Assembly: GCA_003117195.1 (NCBI GenBank)
Contig: BDSI01000183.1
Location: 112,902 to 176,901 of the forward strand
DNA: 64,000 nt
Reading direction: 5' to 3'
From: Eudorina sp. 2006-703-Eu-15
Lineage: Eukaryota > Chlorophyta > Chlorophyceae > Chlamydomonadales > Volvocaceae
The notes under the pieces are model-generated. The model had not been told where the DNA came from, did not search any database, and was given only the letters and a program-made list of their open reading frames with translations. Positions 12,201-23,800 of this stretch are shown here, in pieces. The translations under genes were made by a program, and so were the position numbers. Every line of letters starts with the position of its first letter. The first letter of the stretch is position 1.

Positions 12201-14695
12201 GCCATTTACCGTCCGCGGCCGACGCCGTGCCCCCTCCCCCTGCCTCCGCCGTCCTGCTGCTGCTACTGCTGCTACTGCGGCCGCTACTGCTGCTACCGCT
12301 GCTGCTACTGCCACCATCCCGGCGGGCTCTTCGCAGCGGCTGTAGCATGAAGTGGCCTGGCAGGTTGAGGCCCCGCATGGGCAGCCCCACACGGCGAGCC
12401 ACCTCGGAGTACACCAGGCTGAGGCTGATGGGGATGCCTGGGCGGGGGTGGGGTGGGTGGAGGAGCGGCGCGCGGGGAGCAGGCGAAAGGGGGTGAGCGG
12501 CCGGTAAAGGAAATCGGTAAGCTGCGCCGAGCACGTGGTGACACGGGATCAGGACGCCGCCCCCCCCACCCCCACTCACCCACTCTCCGGTCCATGACCC
12601 GATTGATGTAGCTGTTGTCCGAGTTGTAGTAGTCCTGGGCAGGGGGGGGAGGGGGGGAGGGGGAGGGGTACAGGAAATTGGTAGACAGTTTCTCAAACTG
12701 CGCTGCTGCCAGTGCGACGGTTCGACCGGAGAGAAAATTGGCACATACAGTACCGTAGATCGCCGGCGAGGGGAAGGGGGGGGGAAGGGGGGGAGGGAGC
12801 TGACGTACAGCTGGAGTCCCCCATCCGCACCACGGTGCCCACCCTCCAGCGCCTTCATCCCCCACCCCCGCACAAACACACACGCGGTTCGATTCTTAAA
12901 AAAAACACACGTCATACACACACGCACATTCCACCCCTGCGATGTCGCGGCCCCCGTAACCCGGCCCCAGCCCCGCCCGCCCCCGCCCGTATCTCCCCTG
13001 CCCCCGCCCCCCCAGTCAACCTCCCGCAGTCCGCCGCAACCCCCCCCCTCACCTCCTCATTGCCCCGGAAGCCGTAGTCCTGGTACATGACCTTGGGGGG
13101 GTTGAGGGAGGGGGGGAAGGGGTGGGGGTAGGGTTTAGGGGCGGGAGGCGGGGGAAGGTCGGGAGGGGCGATCTGTGGAGGCAGGGGGTCAAGAGGGGGC
13201 CTTATGGGCCTTACGGGCCCTGTGCAGCCCAGTAGAGCTGCGGTCATGAGGGCGAGGATCGGTGGCCGGGGGTTGGGGTTGGGGGATTTGGGAGGGGGAG
13301 GGGGAGGGGGCCGGGTCGGGGGCCTTATGGTGTGGGACGCGGCGCCTCCCCGTCCTCCCCCCTCCCCCCTGCCTCATCGAGATATACGGTACACTCCACG
13401 GTGGCATATCACATCCACAACCGCGCAACCCCCCACCCTCAACCCTCACTCCCTTCCTCACCCCTCTACCCGACTACGGGCTGGCCGCCACCCCCACCCC
13501 ACCCCACCCCGGCCGCAGCGCAGTATACATTTGTCTACCAATTTCCTATACCCCCCACCCCACCCCATACCCCCATACCCCCATGCCCCCCCCCGCCCCC
13601 ACCCGGTTGATGGCCGCCACCACCCGCAGCGGGTAGCGCCGCCGCGGGTCGGCGGGCAGCAGCGCCGACACGCGCCGCGCCATGTCGTCCAACGTGTCGT
13701 ACACCTTCCGCTCGTCCAGGGAGGGGTATCGGTGCCGCGCGATGAGCAGCGCCCCGCGCAGCAGCATCGAGCTGTCGTCGTCGCCCGCCGCCGCCGCCGC
13801 CGGGGGTTCTTCGCCGCCCGCCGCCGCCGCCGCCGCCGCCGAGCTGCTGCTGCTGCTGATGCTTTTGATCCCGGTGATGCCTTTCCGCGACGTCGAGGAG
13901 CTCGCCGCTGCCGCCGCCGCCGCCAGCTGGGCAATGAGCGCTCGGTACTGGTCCAGGGCGACCAGCTTGGCCATCCGCTCCCGGACCTCCGACCCAAGGG
14001 TCAGTGGGCTGGCGCCGTACGGTACATCGTCGCCGCCGGCCCCTGCGCCCGGCGGGCCCTGCTGTCCTTCCCCCGGCCTGCTCTCCGCGGGGGAGGTGGC
14101 GGCGACGGACATGAGGCCCACATGGGTACAGGGGGAGAGGGGGAGGGCAGGGGAGGGCGCGGGAGACGGGAGGGGGGACGTAAGCGAGGGGCCGAGTAAC
14201 ACCCGCGACGAAACACAACCGACACAGCGGCGAGAAGGGCGTGGAGAGTGGGGAAGGGGGAGGGCGGAAGGAAAGGACATCCACCGGTACTTTTGCGCTC
14301 AGGCACACGGGTGTGCTGCACGATGATATGACTTCCGTACATGCGGGCTCGCCTACATTTCTCCTATTTGGGTGGGGGGCGATGTCCTATGTTGGTTACC
14401 TGACGTGGTTGTCTTGCCGCCATGGCGCCTCGATGTCGTCCGGGTCGGATGGCTCTTGCGGGGACGGGTCGTCGGCGCTGCCGCCGGCCTGACAAGAGAT
14501 GTCCCGCAACACGCGTTGCGCCGGTTTAGCTGTGCTATGCAGCGCCGGCGCGTGGCGTTTGGCGGCGGCGGCGGAGATGTTCCGCGGACGGATGATGATG
14601 ACGAGATGATGTAAGCCCCGGCGACATGGCTTGCGAGGCGCTGCAAGAGACCGACTGTGAGCGGGTCCCGCCGCCCTGATATCCCGGGAGCGCAT
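9255..14695 (-). CDS. SirB1-family transglutaminase-like / TPR protein, probably organelle-targeted
   Basis: Nine exons on the minus strand: 14695-14400, 14077-13603, 13091-13053, 12634-12580, 12437-12092, 11350-11260, 10525-10445, 10136-9886, 9350-9255, giving about 576 aa. All splice phases agree. The N-terminus is basic and Ser/Ala/Arg-rich, as in a chloroplast or mitochondrial transit peptide. The core is the SirB1 transglutaminase-like fold: [50 protein letters not shown], then [20 protein letters not shown] and [11 protein letters not shown] Ser/Glu-rich insert follows. The C-terminal TPR part has [36 protein letters not shown] and [20 protein letters not shown]. Bacterial SirB1 and animal FBXO21 share this core; the substrate is unknown. 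Exon 8 is 251 nt and needs one more base, in the 7-C run at 10025-10031, to keep frame; flanking phases require 252. Confidence 0.87.
9427..9472 (-). repeat. Intronic repeat family, copy 3
   Basis: Reverse complement reads cagcagcgcagcttcagcat, then gtccaccaatctccc and a C-rich tract. The acceptor of gene 2 exon 9 is about 80 nt further on. Confidence 0.65.
9690..9872. repeat. (CCCCT)n pentanucleotide microsatellite
   Basis: About 35 near-perfect ccctcccctc units, with a few shortened ones, in the last intron of gene 2. Confidence 0.95.
10627..10666. repeat. (GGT)n microsatellite
   Basis: About thirteen ggt units in a gene 2 intron, directly abutting a copy of the intronic repeat family. 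Confidence 0.9.
10664..10715 (-). repeat. Intronic repeat family, copy 4
   Basis: Close to consensus: cagcagctcagtataaatat, then gtctaccaatttcctttacc on the minus strand. In the intron before exon 7 of gene 2, about 140 nt from its acceptor. Confidence 0.85.
12500..12530 (-). repeat. Intronic repeat family, copy 5 (short)
   Basis: Minus strand reads ggcgcagcttaccgatttcc, then a C-rich run ending at the exon 5 acceptor of gene 2 (12438) about 65 nt away. Confidence 0.6.
12664..12718 (-). repeat. Intronic repeat family, copy 6
   Basis: Minus strand reads ggcagcagcgcagtttgaga, then ctgtctaccaatttcctgta. A continuous C/T tract leads into the exon 4 acceptor of gene 2 only about 30 nt later, so the element seems to supply the polypyrimidine tract. 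Confidence 0.85.
13511..13556 (+). repeat. Intronic repeat family, copy 7 (antisense to gene 2)
   Basis: Plus strand reads gcagcgcagtatacatttgt, then ctaccaatttcctatacccc. Antisense to gene 2 and about 50 nt from the donor at 13602. Confidence 0.85.
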
Positions 14696-15995
14696 GTCGC
14701 GCGGCAAGGGAGCCAAAGTCGTGGCAGGCCGGAAGAGTCAATTGCAGCCCTTGGTGTTACGCCGAAACGTTCGCGTGCGTCGGTAGCGTCTGCCGCCGCA
14801 TCATGCTCTTCATCCAGAAGATGTCAACAATTGATGATGTGGGTGAGTTCCGTTGCTTCCTTTCCTCTGAGAACTGTTTTCAATTCTGCGCAACAACCCT
14901 ATTCCATTTTTACTTCAAATCGAACAACCCAGTCCACCAAATTTTTATACTATCAAACAGAATTACAAGTCTGGTGTATTCAATACAAATTTCGCCCCTT
15001 GATGAGATGATGACGGCTTTCGATGGCTGACTGCCGTACCGTTCGAGCCTTCTCCAGGTCCCGCTGCTTTCACCGGGTCAGTCCACCAATCCCACCACGC
15101 CACCAATCCCACCACGCTGATTGTTTCCAGACCCCGGGACGGAGTTTCACTCCTTCGGATGACAACAAGGGATGTCCCCTCAGGTGCGTCTTGACAGTCC
15201 GGGTAGGTCCAGGGGCTGTGGACAGTCATGCACGTACGGCAACGCATGACACCCGAACAATTGATACTTCCGCATGGAATTTCCCGCGCCTGCTGCTACG
15301 GCTGCTGCTACGGCTGCTGTGCTACTGCCGGGGGCGTTGATCTGGAGCGGCCAATCACGGTGCCAGGTATGACTGGAGCCGAACTGGAGCCGAACTGAAC
15401 CGAATCACATGAGAGAATGGACGTTACGACTGGTTACGAGGGGGCGGGAGAGGCCTACGTTCTCAGACTGTGACCACTGTGTCGAGCGGCCACCTACCCG
15501 TACTAGAAGTACGGCCCCCACTGAGGTACGGCATCGGCCCCACCTGACCAGGGTCCTGCCCCTGCCCCCCTCGCCGGCACCCAAACTCCCCCTTACCTCC
15601 CAGGAGGGTATGTAAGGGGGACGTCACGGCACCGCACCGCACCCACGGACGGACCGACAGACGGACACCTGCGTCCCCAACGGAAACGATTTTTGTAACC
15701 GTTACAAGGTGGACCCGACCGGGTGTTCCAACGGGCCCAGATAGCTCCTTCGTAGGCGCCTCATCTCATCAACCCGCCCCTACCAAGGACTGCGCACCCA
15801 TCCTCCATCACCCGCGGGGGGGGTCATGCAGCCGTACCGTACCGGCCACCACATCAGGTTACCAGCGCGGCAGGATTGCCTCTCCTGGAAACCGCGCCAG
15901 ACCCGCCGAACCTCTTGGAAACGGTTGGTACAAACGGTTGCCCAACGGTCGGTTGTCCGCCTTATATTATAATAATATTATAATACATATATGCA
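14696..15995. other. Intergenic between methyltransferase 3' end and SirB1-like gene 5' end
   Basis: About 1.3 kb. It should hold the promoter of gene 2 (right after 14695) and the 3' UTR of gene 3. A less GC-rich stretch lies at 14790-15010, and one member of a dispersed inverted pair lies at 15696-15833. No supported gene. Confidence 0.6.
15696..15833 (+). repeat. Dispersed repeat A, first copy
   Basis: About 138 bp, from cgttacaaggtggacccg through ggtcatgcagcc, recur in inverted orientation at 40559-40696 with only scattered differences and a length change in the C/G run. Both copies lie in 3' flanks of genes. The class is unknown. Confidence 0.85.
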
Positions 15996-18900
15996 TCACA
16001 GACTCCCCAGCGCAGAGAATTGGTTGCCGAACCAGTTCTCCGCCGGGCCCCACAGCAGCCGGCCCCGGAGCCGGCAGCTCGTCTTGGTGACGATGTGCGC
16101 CGTGTAGGAGCCGTGGCCACCTGCGTATCGGTTGGTCGATTGGTTGGTTGGTTGGTCGGTTAGTACGTCGTTCCGCTAGGGCTGGCTGGGTTAGCAGCCC
16201 TTGGCCAGCGTCAGGCCCGGTCAGATATGTGACGATACACACACACATACTCTGTGTCTTTCTCTGCTCTGCCCCTTGCATATCTCAAACGACTGTTGCG
16301 ACCGTCTGCCTAAGAACACAACCTCTCTCTTCGCACGGCTCAGTTTTCGTATACCCGCCCCCCCAACCCCCACACCCACCCACCCACCCAGTCACCCACC
16401 CACGGGCTTCAGTCCCCTCAACGTGCGGTAGGCGTACGACGGCGGCAGGGCCTCCACCTCCTCGCCACTGCCCAGCAGTCCCACGGAATCCAGCACCCGG
16501 GCCGAGGGCTCCTTGCCGTAGTCCACCAACACCAGGGACTGCCCGGGGGGGTGGGGTGGGGGGCGGGGGGGATAGGAAATTGGTAGAGATATTTATACTG
16601 CGCTGCTGGTAGGGGGTGGGGGTAAGAGGGCGAGGGTTAAGGGCGGGGGCTGAGGGCGGGGCTGAGGGGTGCCCGGCCCCCCTTCCCGCATCCCCGCCGT
16701 CCCTCGGCCTCTCCCTCCCTCTCCCTAGATGGCCCCCGCATCCTTCCCCCTCCACCCCCCTCCCCATCCCGGCGCCACCCCGCGCAACCCACCGTCATGG
16801 TGCTGCAGCCGGCGAATATGCCGCCCAGCGCCCTCCGCGGCTCCCCCGACATGCCCGCACAGAAGCTGTAGCCCAGGGTGGGCCGGTGCGCCGCCACCTC
16901 GGCCACCGACAACTGCAGCCAGCCAGCAAAGCAGGCAGGGACAGCAAGCAAGCCGCGGTCAGGCAGTGGCAGCCAGAGGCAAGGACAGCCAGAGGCAAGG
17001 ACAGCACAGCCAGGCAAGTCAAGGACAGGTGGTCAGCCTGAGGCAGAAAGGCAGTCAAGGAAATACAGCACAGCCAGTCAAGGGCCATCGGGTGGCAGGA
17101 GGGAGGGAGGGAGGGAGGGTGGGGGGCCCGCGTGGCGCGGGTGGGGCGAAGACGGTGAGCCGCGGGCTCGCCACCGCGTGCCGCGGTACGGCGGTACCCA
17201 CCGACGAACCGTCCTGGAAGCGGGAACTAAGCGCAACCCAGCTGTCGTTGCCGCTGCTAATCTCCCCCAACTCCCCCACCTGCTACCCCCCCCACACCTG
17301 CTACCCCCCTACCCCCCCCAACACACCACCCACACCCACCCACCCACCCCACTCACACACCCCACACACCCAAACCCACACCCACACCCCACCCCAACCC
17401 CACCCCACACACCCCCACACCCCACACACCCCCACAACCCCCCCCCCCCACACACACACCTGCGCGATGTCCCTGTGCAGCACCGTGGGTGGGTTGTCGC
17501 TGACGGGCAGGCGGTCGCGCAGCCGCCTCGCCATCAGGTCGCTGTACATCTGGGCCTTACCCACCTGGGGGTGGGAGGGGGGGGGTGATGTGTGGGAGGG
17601 ATGGTGATGGTGAGGGGAGGGCGCAGGGGCAGGAGGAGGAGGAGGGGTGAGGGGTGAGGATTTGACACACACACACACCTCAACAGCGACGTAGAACCGT
17701 CCGCCGCGGACAGCTGCCAACTAACCCACTAACTAACCCACTAACTAACCCCCATTCGGTGGGTGACATTCTTGGCCGCGGTTTCGCTGTCTTGGTTGAC
17801 ATCAGCTGAGGGGAGAGTGGTGGTAGAAGTCAGCGGCATGCCAGGGACCCTGGGTGTTAAATAGGGGGGGTCGGGCGGGCGGGCGGGCGGGGGCCGCGAA
17901 AGCGCGCTGCCGTACACCCGATGCACGTGCCCCCGGGCACCCTAGTTGCCACCTGCGTGCTGATGTACGTACGGCAGTACGTGCACCCTCTTTCTTTTCA
18001 TTTGCGGTTACCCGTGCCGTACGCACCTTGACCGGATCCAGCTCGTACCCAACGGCCGATCTGACCATATTGAGCATCGTCCAAAAGATGAGCGCCCTGA
18101 GGCCGCAGGAGGGGGGAGGGGATGGGGATCAAAATGAAAAGAGAAACGAAACCAGGGGGGAGGTGGAAGGGGATGGGATGGGGATGGGGATCAAAATGAA
18201 AAGAGAAAAGAAATCCAGGGGGGATGGTGAGGGGAGGGGACCCGCGGCCCGGAAGCAAAGCGAGGCGAGGGCAAGCTCGCAACGCAAGGAGGGCGAGTAA
18301 GCAGGCAAGCAAGCAAATAAGCCAGCAAGGAACGCTTCCAATGCCAATGCCAATGCATTCCGAAGAAGGGCTCGCCGGCGTGTCCTCCACCCTCCTCCGA
18401 CCGCACCATCCAACCCTAGAGCCACATCTAAACCCTAAACCCAACCCAACCCAACCCAAGTACCCAACCCAACCCCTCCTCCAGCTCATGCGCCCTGTCC
18501 ATGCGTCCACGGCCGTGTCGGACTCCCACCACCCCACCCGCCCCGAAGTTCGTCGGCCACCCACCCACCCATCCCCCCAAACCCACCCACCCACGCACCT
18601 CCACCCACCGACCCCCCAAACCCACCCATCCCAACCCCACGCACGCACCTGCCAGTGCCCGCCCCGAAGTCCGCCACCACCGGCTCCCCCCCCGGGGCCC
18701 ACTCCGCCGGCCGCCCGGGCAGCTCACCGAGCTCCATCAGGTCCGACGTCAACAACATCTGGGAGCCGTACGTAATGCTGCCGTACACACCATCCAGACC
18801 CTCGCCGTCCAGGCCCTGGGGCCGAGGGGGGGCGCGTTGGGGTAAGGGTAGGGGGTAAGGGGAGTGGCGGGGGATGAGGGGCGGGGGATGAGGGGCGGGG

Positions 18901-19054
18901 AATGAGGGGCGGGGGGCCTCGGCAGCGGAGGCAGGACGGGACCAGCCCACGGGGGACGAGGGGGAGATGAGGGGGAGTGGGGATGAAGGGAGGAGTGGGA
19001 GACGGATGAACTGTTCTCGATGATGATGATGATGATGATGATGACGATGATGAC

Positions 19055-19138
<84 letters not shown>

Positions 19139-19518
19139 CATGGGGATGCTGATGGGGATGATCGTGCCGGGTGGGGCAGGCATGAAGCGGATGTCAGATG
19201 CGCGCGGGCTCCCTCCCTCGTCCCTCCCCTTGGCGGCTGGAAGGGAAGCGGCCTCCTCGTCAACAGCGGCATCATCCTCCCCACCCCACCTCACCGCCCT
19301 CACCCCCAAACACCGCCCGCGCGCGCCCCCGCCGGCCGACCCGGCTGGCCCCGACCCGGCCCTCCGCCCGACCCACCCACCCGGGCTCGAAGGCTTGCGT
19401 CGACGCCGTTCATGGCCTCTACGTACGGGTCCAGCTCACGCAGATGGCTCGACCGCTTCCGTTTGATGTCGTGGGTGTTGTTCGCTTCCGATAACGCCTC
19501 CGAGACGTTGTCGGCCAT
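15996..19518 (-). CDS. DOT1-like class I SAM-dependent methyltransferase
   Basis: Exons on the minus strand: 19518-19381, 18815-18649, 18096-18027, 17564-17460, 16912-16793, 16538-16400, 16120-15996; 864 nt, 287 aa, all phases consistent. The ATG start MADNVSEALSEANN is followed by a basic KRKRSSHLRELDPYVEAMNG stretch. Motif I of the SAM fold is VVADFGAGTGRALIFW, near residues 92-107. Then come VGYELDPVKVGKAQMYSDLM, the acidic-loop-like TVLHRDIAQ, LGYSFCAGMSG, VLVDYGKEPSARVLDSVGLL and a C-terminal HGSYTAHIVTKT close to the stop. The arrangement (glycine-rich motif, E-x-D, then a late GHT/S-type signature) is that of protist DOT1-like methyltransferases; a protein or histone substrate is inferred. 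An optional exon from 19276 (DDAAVDEEAASLPAAKGRDE) is in phase but runs into the (GAT)n repeat, so I left it out. A TGTAA signal lies at 15706-15702, about 290 nt past the stop. Confidence 0.86.
16183..16250 (-). repeat. Dispersed repeat C with (GT)n edge, first copy
   Basis: The minus strand reads gtgtatcgtcacatatctga, then ccgggcctgacgctggcc and a ctaaccc end. The plus strand at 60015-60080 has the same order, with (GT)n immediately before it. This copy lies in the last intron of the methyltransferase gene. Confidence 0.75.
16565..16614 (-). repeat. Intronic repeat family, copy 8
   Basis: Minus strand reads cagcagcgcagtataaatat, then ctctaccaatttcctatccc. A pure C-rich tract of about 30 nt then ends at the acceptor of methyltransferase exon 16538-16400. 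This is the best consensus copy. Confidence 0.9.
19021..19140. repeat. (GAT)n microsatellite, about 40 units
   Basis: Nearly perfect gatgatgat array with two gac interruptions, inside intron 1 of the methyltransferase gene. Confidence 0.97.
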
Positions 19519-20839
19519 TTGGCGACGCCGGCCTGCCTCATCGACAAGACATCTTTAACCGCTGGACTTTTTTGGCGGGCTGTCCGAGAGTGCTGCTTGC
19601 TGAGGTGATGTGTCTACATCTACGAAGAGGGTATCATTGTCGCAGAGCGGAAGCGCGAGAAGGGGACGCCCGAGCGTCTGAACGGAGCTGCGGCAGAGTT
19701 ACTACGATGTTACCTGACCGTCGCTGAAAATCTTGGGCGGATGTTTATCTGATAATGCACAGGCAAGCAACTAAAAATGCTACTGTCATCAATCTGCAAG
19801 GAGTGCGTCAGGCAAACCCAGAGCAGGCATCGACTGACGTACTTGGACGACCAAATCTCCATATTCTGAGAATCACAGCGCTTTAAATGTTTTCTACACT
19901 GGGGGATGTTAGGTAAATTAAATTGACACAGTTTAAAAATATACCTGACAAGCGCACTGCAATCTTGGATGCATACCGAGGATAAGCGCGGGAAGCCTTC
20001 CGGAGTTGTGAACGGAGGCGTCGTTGGGGAGCCTTAATTATGTAGCAAATAAAGGCGAGTATGAACGCCGATACGCAATTTCAAGGTACAGAAATGAGCC
20101 AGTCGCGAGCGAAATCACCTTGTTCGACAAATCTGATATCGGTGTCCGAAATGCAGTGCAAACGCTAACATCTTGTCACACATATATTGCCCATATTGCC
20201 CGATGCATGATCGCGCTTGCAATTCGCCAGGCTCTTGCGCTCACATCGGACCCGCGCGACCGCGACCCGAACACCTCCGAGTAGTCACGTAGAACCCAAG
20301 TAGCGTGATGCTGCAGCCAGGTCCTTAAGCAACTCACAAAAATTCTCTCAGAGGAAAATGATGTCAACTGTACAAGCGAAGGATTTCGCGCACGGTTTTC
20401 CCGCCGGGTGAGGGGCAAGCTCGGCCAGCACGACGACGACGATGTTCCATCCTTTGCGCTCATGATACGCTTTCATGATGGCGCCCCCGTCTCGATTGCG
20501 GATATCCGCAAACCTTGCATCATCGCACCTGCTCCTCGTGCATCGTGCTTTGCCTTTTTTCCTCTATAGAATTCTCTTCTTCAGATTTTTCGTAGCTTCC
20601 TCGCCAAGTGTCGGCGCCTCACCTGTGCTCAAAATCTACATCTTAAAAACTAAATATAATTTCAAGGAACATCTGTGACACAGATCCTGATGATGGGATG
20701 AACCTCTTTATGGGAAGACATTCCGGCCGTGTCGCGCGGCCACAGCGGCGTTCCATTTGCTGGCTTGCTTCGCCCTCCCGCGGCGCTCCTCGGCACCGAC
20801 CGCCGCACCCAACGGCATCCTCCCCGGGGTGGACCAGAG
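19519..20839. promoter_or_regulatory. Divergent intergenic region between gene 3 and gene 4
   Basis: 1.3 kb separating two divergent starts, so both promoters should be here. It is conspicuously less GC-rich than the flanking genes from about 19550 to 20680. The only open frame of note (20024-20284) lacks codon bias and splice support. No TATA box can be assigned confidently. Confidence 0.45.
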
Positions 20840-23800
20840 ATGCCGAAGAGCGCGATGAGCCGCCGCGACATCGCCCGCGCGGTGCAGTTCCTGGACGCGC
20901 GCCTGGCCACGGAGGTGAACCATCGGCTGGGGCTGCCCGCCCCCCGGACCGACGTGGCCCACTGCAGGCGCAAAGGTGCGGGTCGCGCCTGCCCGCGTGC
21001 GTGTGTGTGCGCCAGCCTCCTCCCCCGCCCCACAACCCCCGCCTCTCCCTCTCCTTCCCCGCTCCCCCCCACCACCACCCTCACCCCCCTCCCCCAACCC
21101 CCCGGCAGTGCTCTGGTACTGCCAGTGCGGCGGCCCCGTCCCGCACCTCATCTTCACCAGTCGGGCGCTGCTGATCGACCGCATCAAGGTCTGCTCCGAA
21201 ACCGCCCTCTGGACCATGTACTGCAGCGAAGGCGCCAGGGAGGTTCCCGGGCAAGGGGAGGCGGCGGAGGCGGCGGTGTCGCACAGCGGCGGCGGGGCCG
21301 GCCACCGGCAGCCGTCGGAGCTGGAGGTGGCGCTGCTGGCGGGGCTGGCGGCGGAGTGCAGTGGGGTGATGGTGCGCTGGCTGGCGCATCTGGTGCTTCA
21401 GATGCGGGGGCTGAGGGAGGCGGAGGCGGCGGCGCGGAGGGAGGGCGAGCGTGGGGAGGGCGAGGGCCGGGAGGCGGAGGCGGAGGCGGCGGCGGAGGCG
21501 GAGGCGGGCGCTGCGGCTGAGGAGTGAGTGCGGGCGGGGGCAGGCCAGGGTTGGGGTTGGGCCATGCGGGGCCGTCTTGCCACGCCCCACAGCCACCCAC
21601 GCCCGGGTGGTGATTGCTCTTAAATTCTGGCTGGAGGGGGGGGGGGAAATCCTGGCTGGGACGGGGGATGGGGGGCGGGGTGAAGAGCGGAGGAGCGGAG
21701 GGCCGCGTGGACTGAGCGTGAGACACAAGCAGGTGTCCGGCGCCTGTCCTTGCCGTACGACAGTACAGTACGGCCTGTGCCTGTACGCTGTACCTTTGAC
21801 CCCCTGACGCGGCCGCCTGCCCTGCCCTGCCCGCTTCGGGGCGGAATTGCTGACCCCGCCAGCGGCAAACCCTCTCCCGAGACCTTTCTGTCGCCTAATC
21901 AGGCTCAATGGCCACCCCCCTCAAGCCTCAACCCCTTCCCTCCCCCTCCTTCTTCCCACCCGGGGCACCGCCATGTTCGCGATACACCCATCCGCGCCGT
22001 CCGTCCCGTCCGTCCGTCCGTCCCGTCCGTCCGTCCCGTCCCGTCCATCTCCCGCTCAGCCGCGCCCGGCTGCTGCGGCGGCGCGCCCGGCTGCAGCGGC
22101 TGTGCGGCCCTCTGGAGGAGCAGCTGCGGCGCGGTCTGACGCCGGCGGGGCCGTTCGTGGTGGCGGAGGCGCGCAGCCTGCCGGGCCGCTGCAAGTCCTC
22201 CGTCGACGTCAGCCTGCTGAGGCCGTTCGGGCAGCCGGGGCCCTCCGCCGCCGGCGGCGGCGGCGGCGGCGGCGGCGCGGCGGGCGACCCGGACTGGCCG
22301 TTCGGGGCGGTGATGCAGGTGTGTGGGTGTGTGGGGGGGGGCGTGTGTGTATGTGTGTTTAGCAAGAAATCCGTGTGTGTGGGGGGGGGAGGGGGTGGCG
22401 GGCTGAAGGGAGGTAGGGGGAGGTGTGGAGGGAAACTGGTAGACAAGTCTGTGCTTCTGACTGCTGACTGCCTGCCAGAGCAGCGATCTCTCTAATGAAG
22501 GATGGATCGACTCATCCGACATAGGGTTCCTGTACGTGTGTCGGTGTGTGGGATTGATGTGACGTTCCAAGTTTGATGTCGGGTCGCCTAGCCCCGCACC
22601 CTCCGCTCCTCCGCCTTCCTCCGTCCTCGCTGCGCTCGTCCCATCCCGCCGTACAGGTGGACGGTCAGCAGCACGTGCTGGGCAAGTACTGCGGCAAGGC
22701 GTCGGAGGAGCAGCGGGCCATCGACAACGCCAACGACCTGTGAGCGCTGTTGCGGCCGTTAGGGCCGTTAAGGTTGTTAGGGCCGTTAGGGCTGTTATCG
22801 ACAACGCCAACGACCTGTCAGCGCTGTTGCGGCTGCCTCGGGCGCGGCAATGTCTCGTCTCACGGCAATTGAGTGGGAGGGAGGGAGCGTGGGAGAGGGG
22901 GTGGGTCACACCTCCGCCTGCTGCTGCCCGACCTCCTCTTCCTTCTCTTCCTCCGCCTTCGCATCCTCCTCCCTCCCTCCCTCCCTCCCTCCCTCCCTCC
23001 CTCCCTCCCTCCCTCCCTCCCTCCCTCCCTCCCTCCCTCCCTCCCTCCCTCCCTCCCTCCCACGTTTCCTCGAGCAGCAACAGAAGCAGAAGCAGCAGCA
23101 GCATGAGGCGACCAACCCCACCCCACGGACGTGTCTGCCCCGCCATCCCCACTCAACACCCCGCCCGCCCTCGGGCTCCGCCCGCCCGACACCCCCCAAC
23201 CGCCCCAACCACCCCCCAACCGCCCCAACCACCCCCCAACCGCCCCAACCACCCCCCAACCGCCCCAACCACCCCCCAACCGCCCCAACCACCCCGGACC
23301 CTCACTCGCCCCCTCACAGGGACGCCTGGTCACGCGGTATTCCCGTACTCCGTGTGTCGTACAACGATGTGGCGCTGCTGGAGGAGGCCCGGCGGCTGTT
23401 CCTTTTGGCGGTGTTGGCCAATCCGGGCCGCAGGTTCATCATGTACTGCAGGGTAAGGTGGGTACGGCAGGTACGATATAAATGTGGGTACGGCAAGTAC
23501 GGTACCGTACGGCAGGGCGCGGGGACACGCCCGCCCGCCCGCCGTGCGCAGGCGGGCGGTGTGGGGGCAACGCGCGCCCCCGGATGGGCGGGCGGGTCAA
23601 CTAGGTCGGCGAGGCGGAGTAAATGGTGTGTGACAACAGACTTCGTCGTCGCCAATTACATATAGTGTATATATATATATGAATATATATGTATGAATAT
23701 ATCCCGGCCCCCTCTCCCCTTCTCCCGCCCCTTCCCCCTCCCCCCCTCCCCCCTCCCCCCTTCCCTCCGCCCGCCAGACCTTTTACAAGATCCTGGACTG

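Noticed and set aside
19145..19276. Extra methyltransferase exon with DDAAVDEEAASLPAAKGRDE
   Set aside because: In phase, but its acceptor has no pyrimidine tract and its 3' end runs into the (GAT)n array. Left as optional.
22970..23060. Regular short repeats considered as a CRISPR array (also 23190-23296 and 42180-42605)
   Set aside because: These are simple tandem repeats without unique spacers, in a eukaryotic nuclear context.
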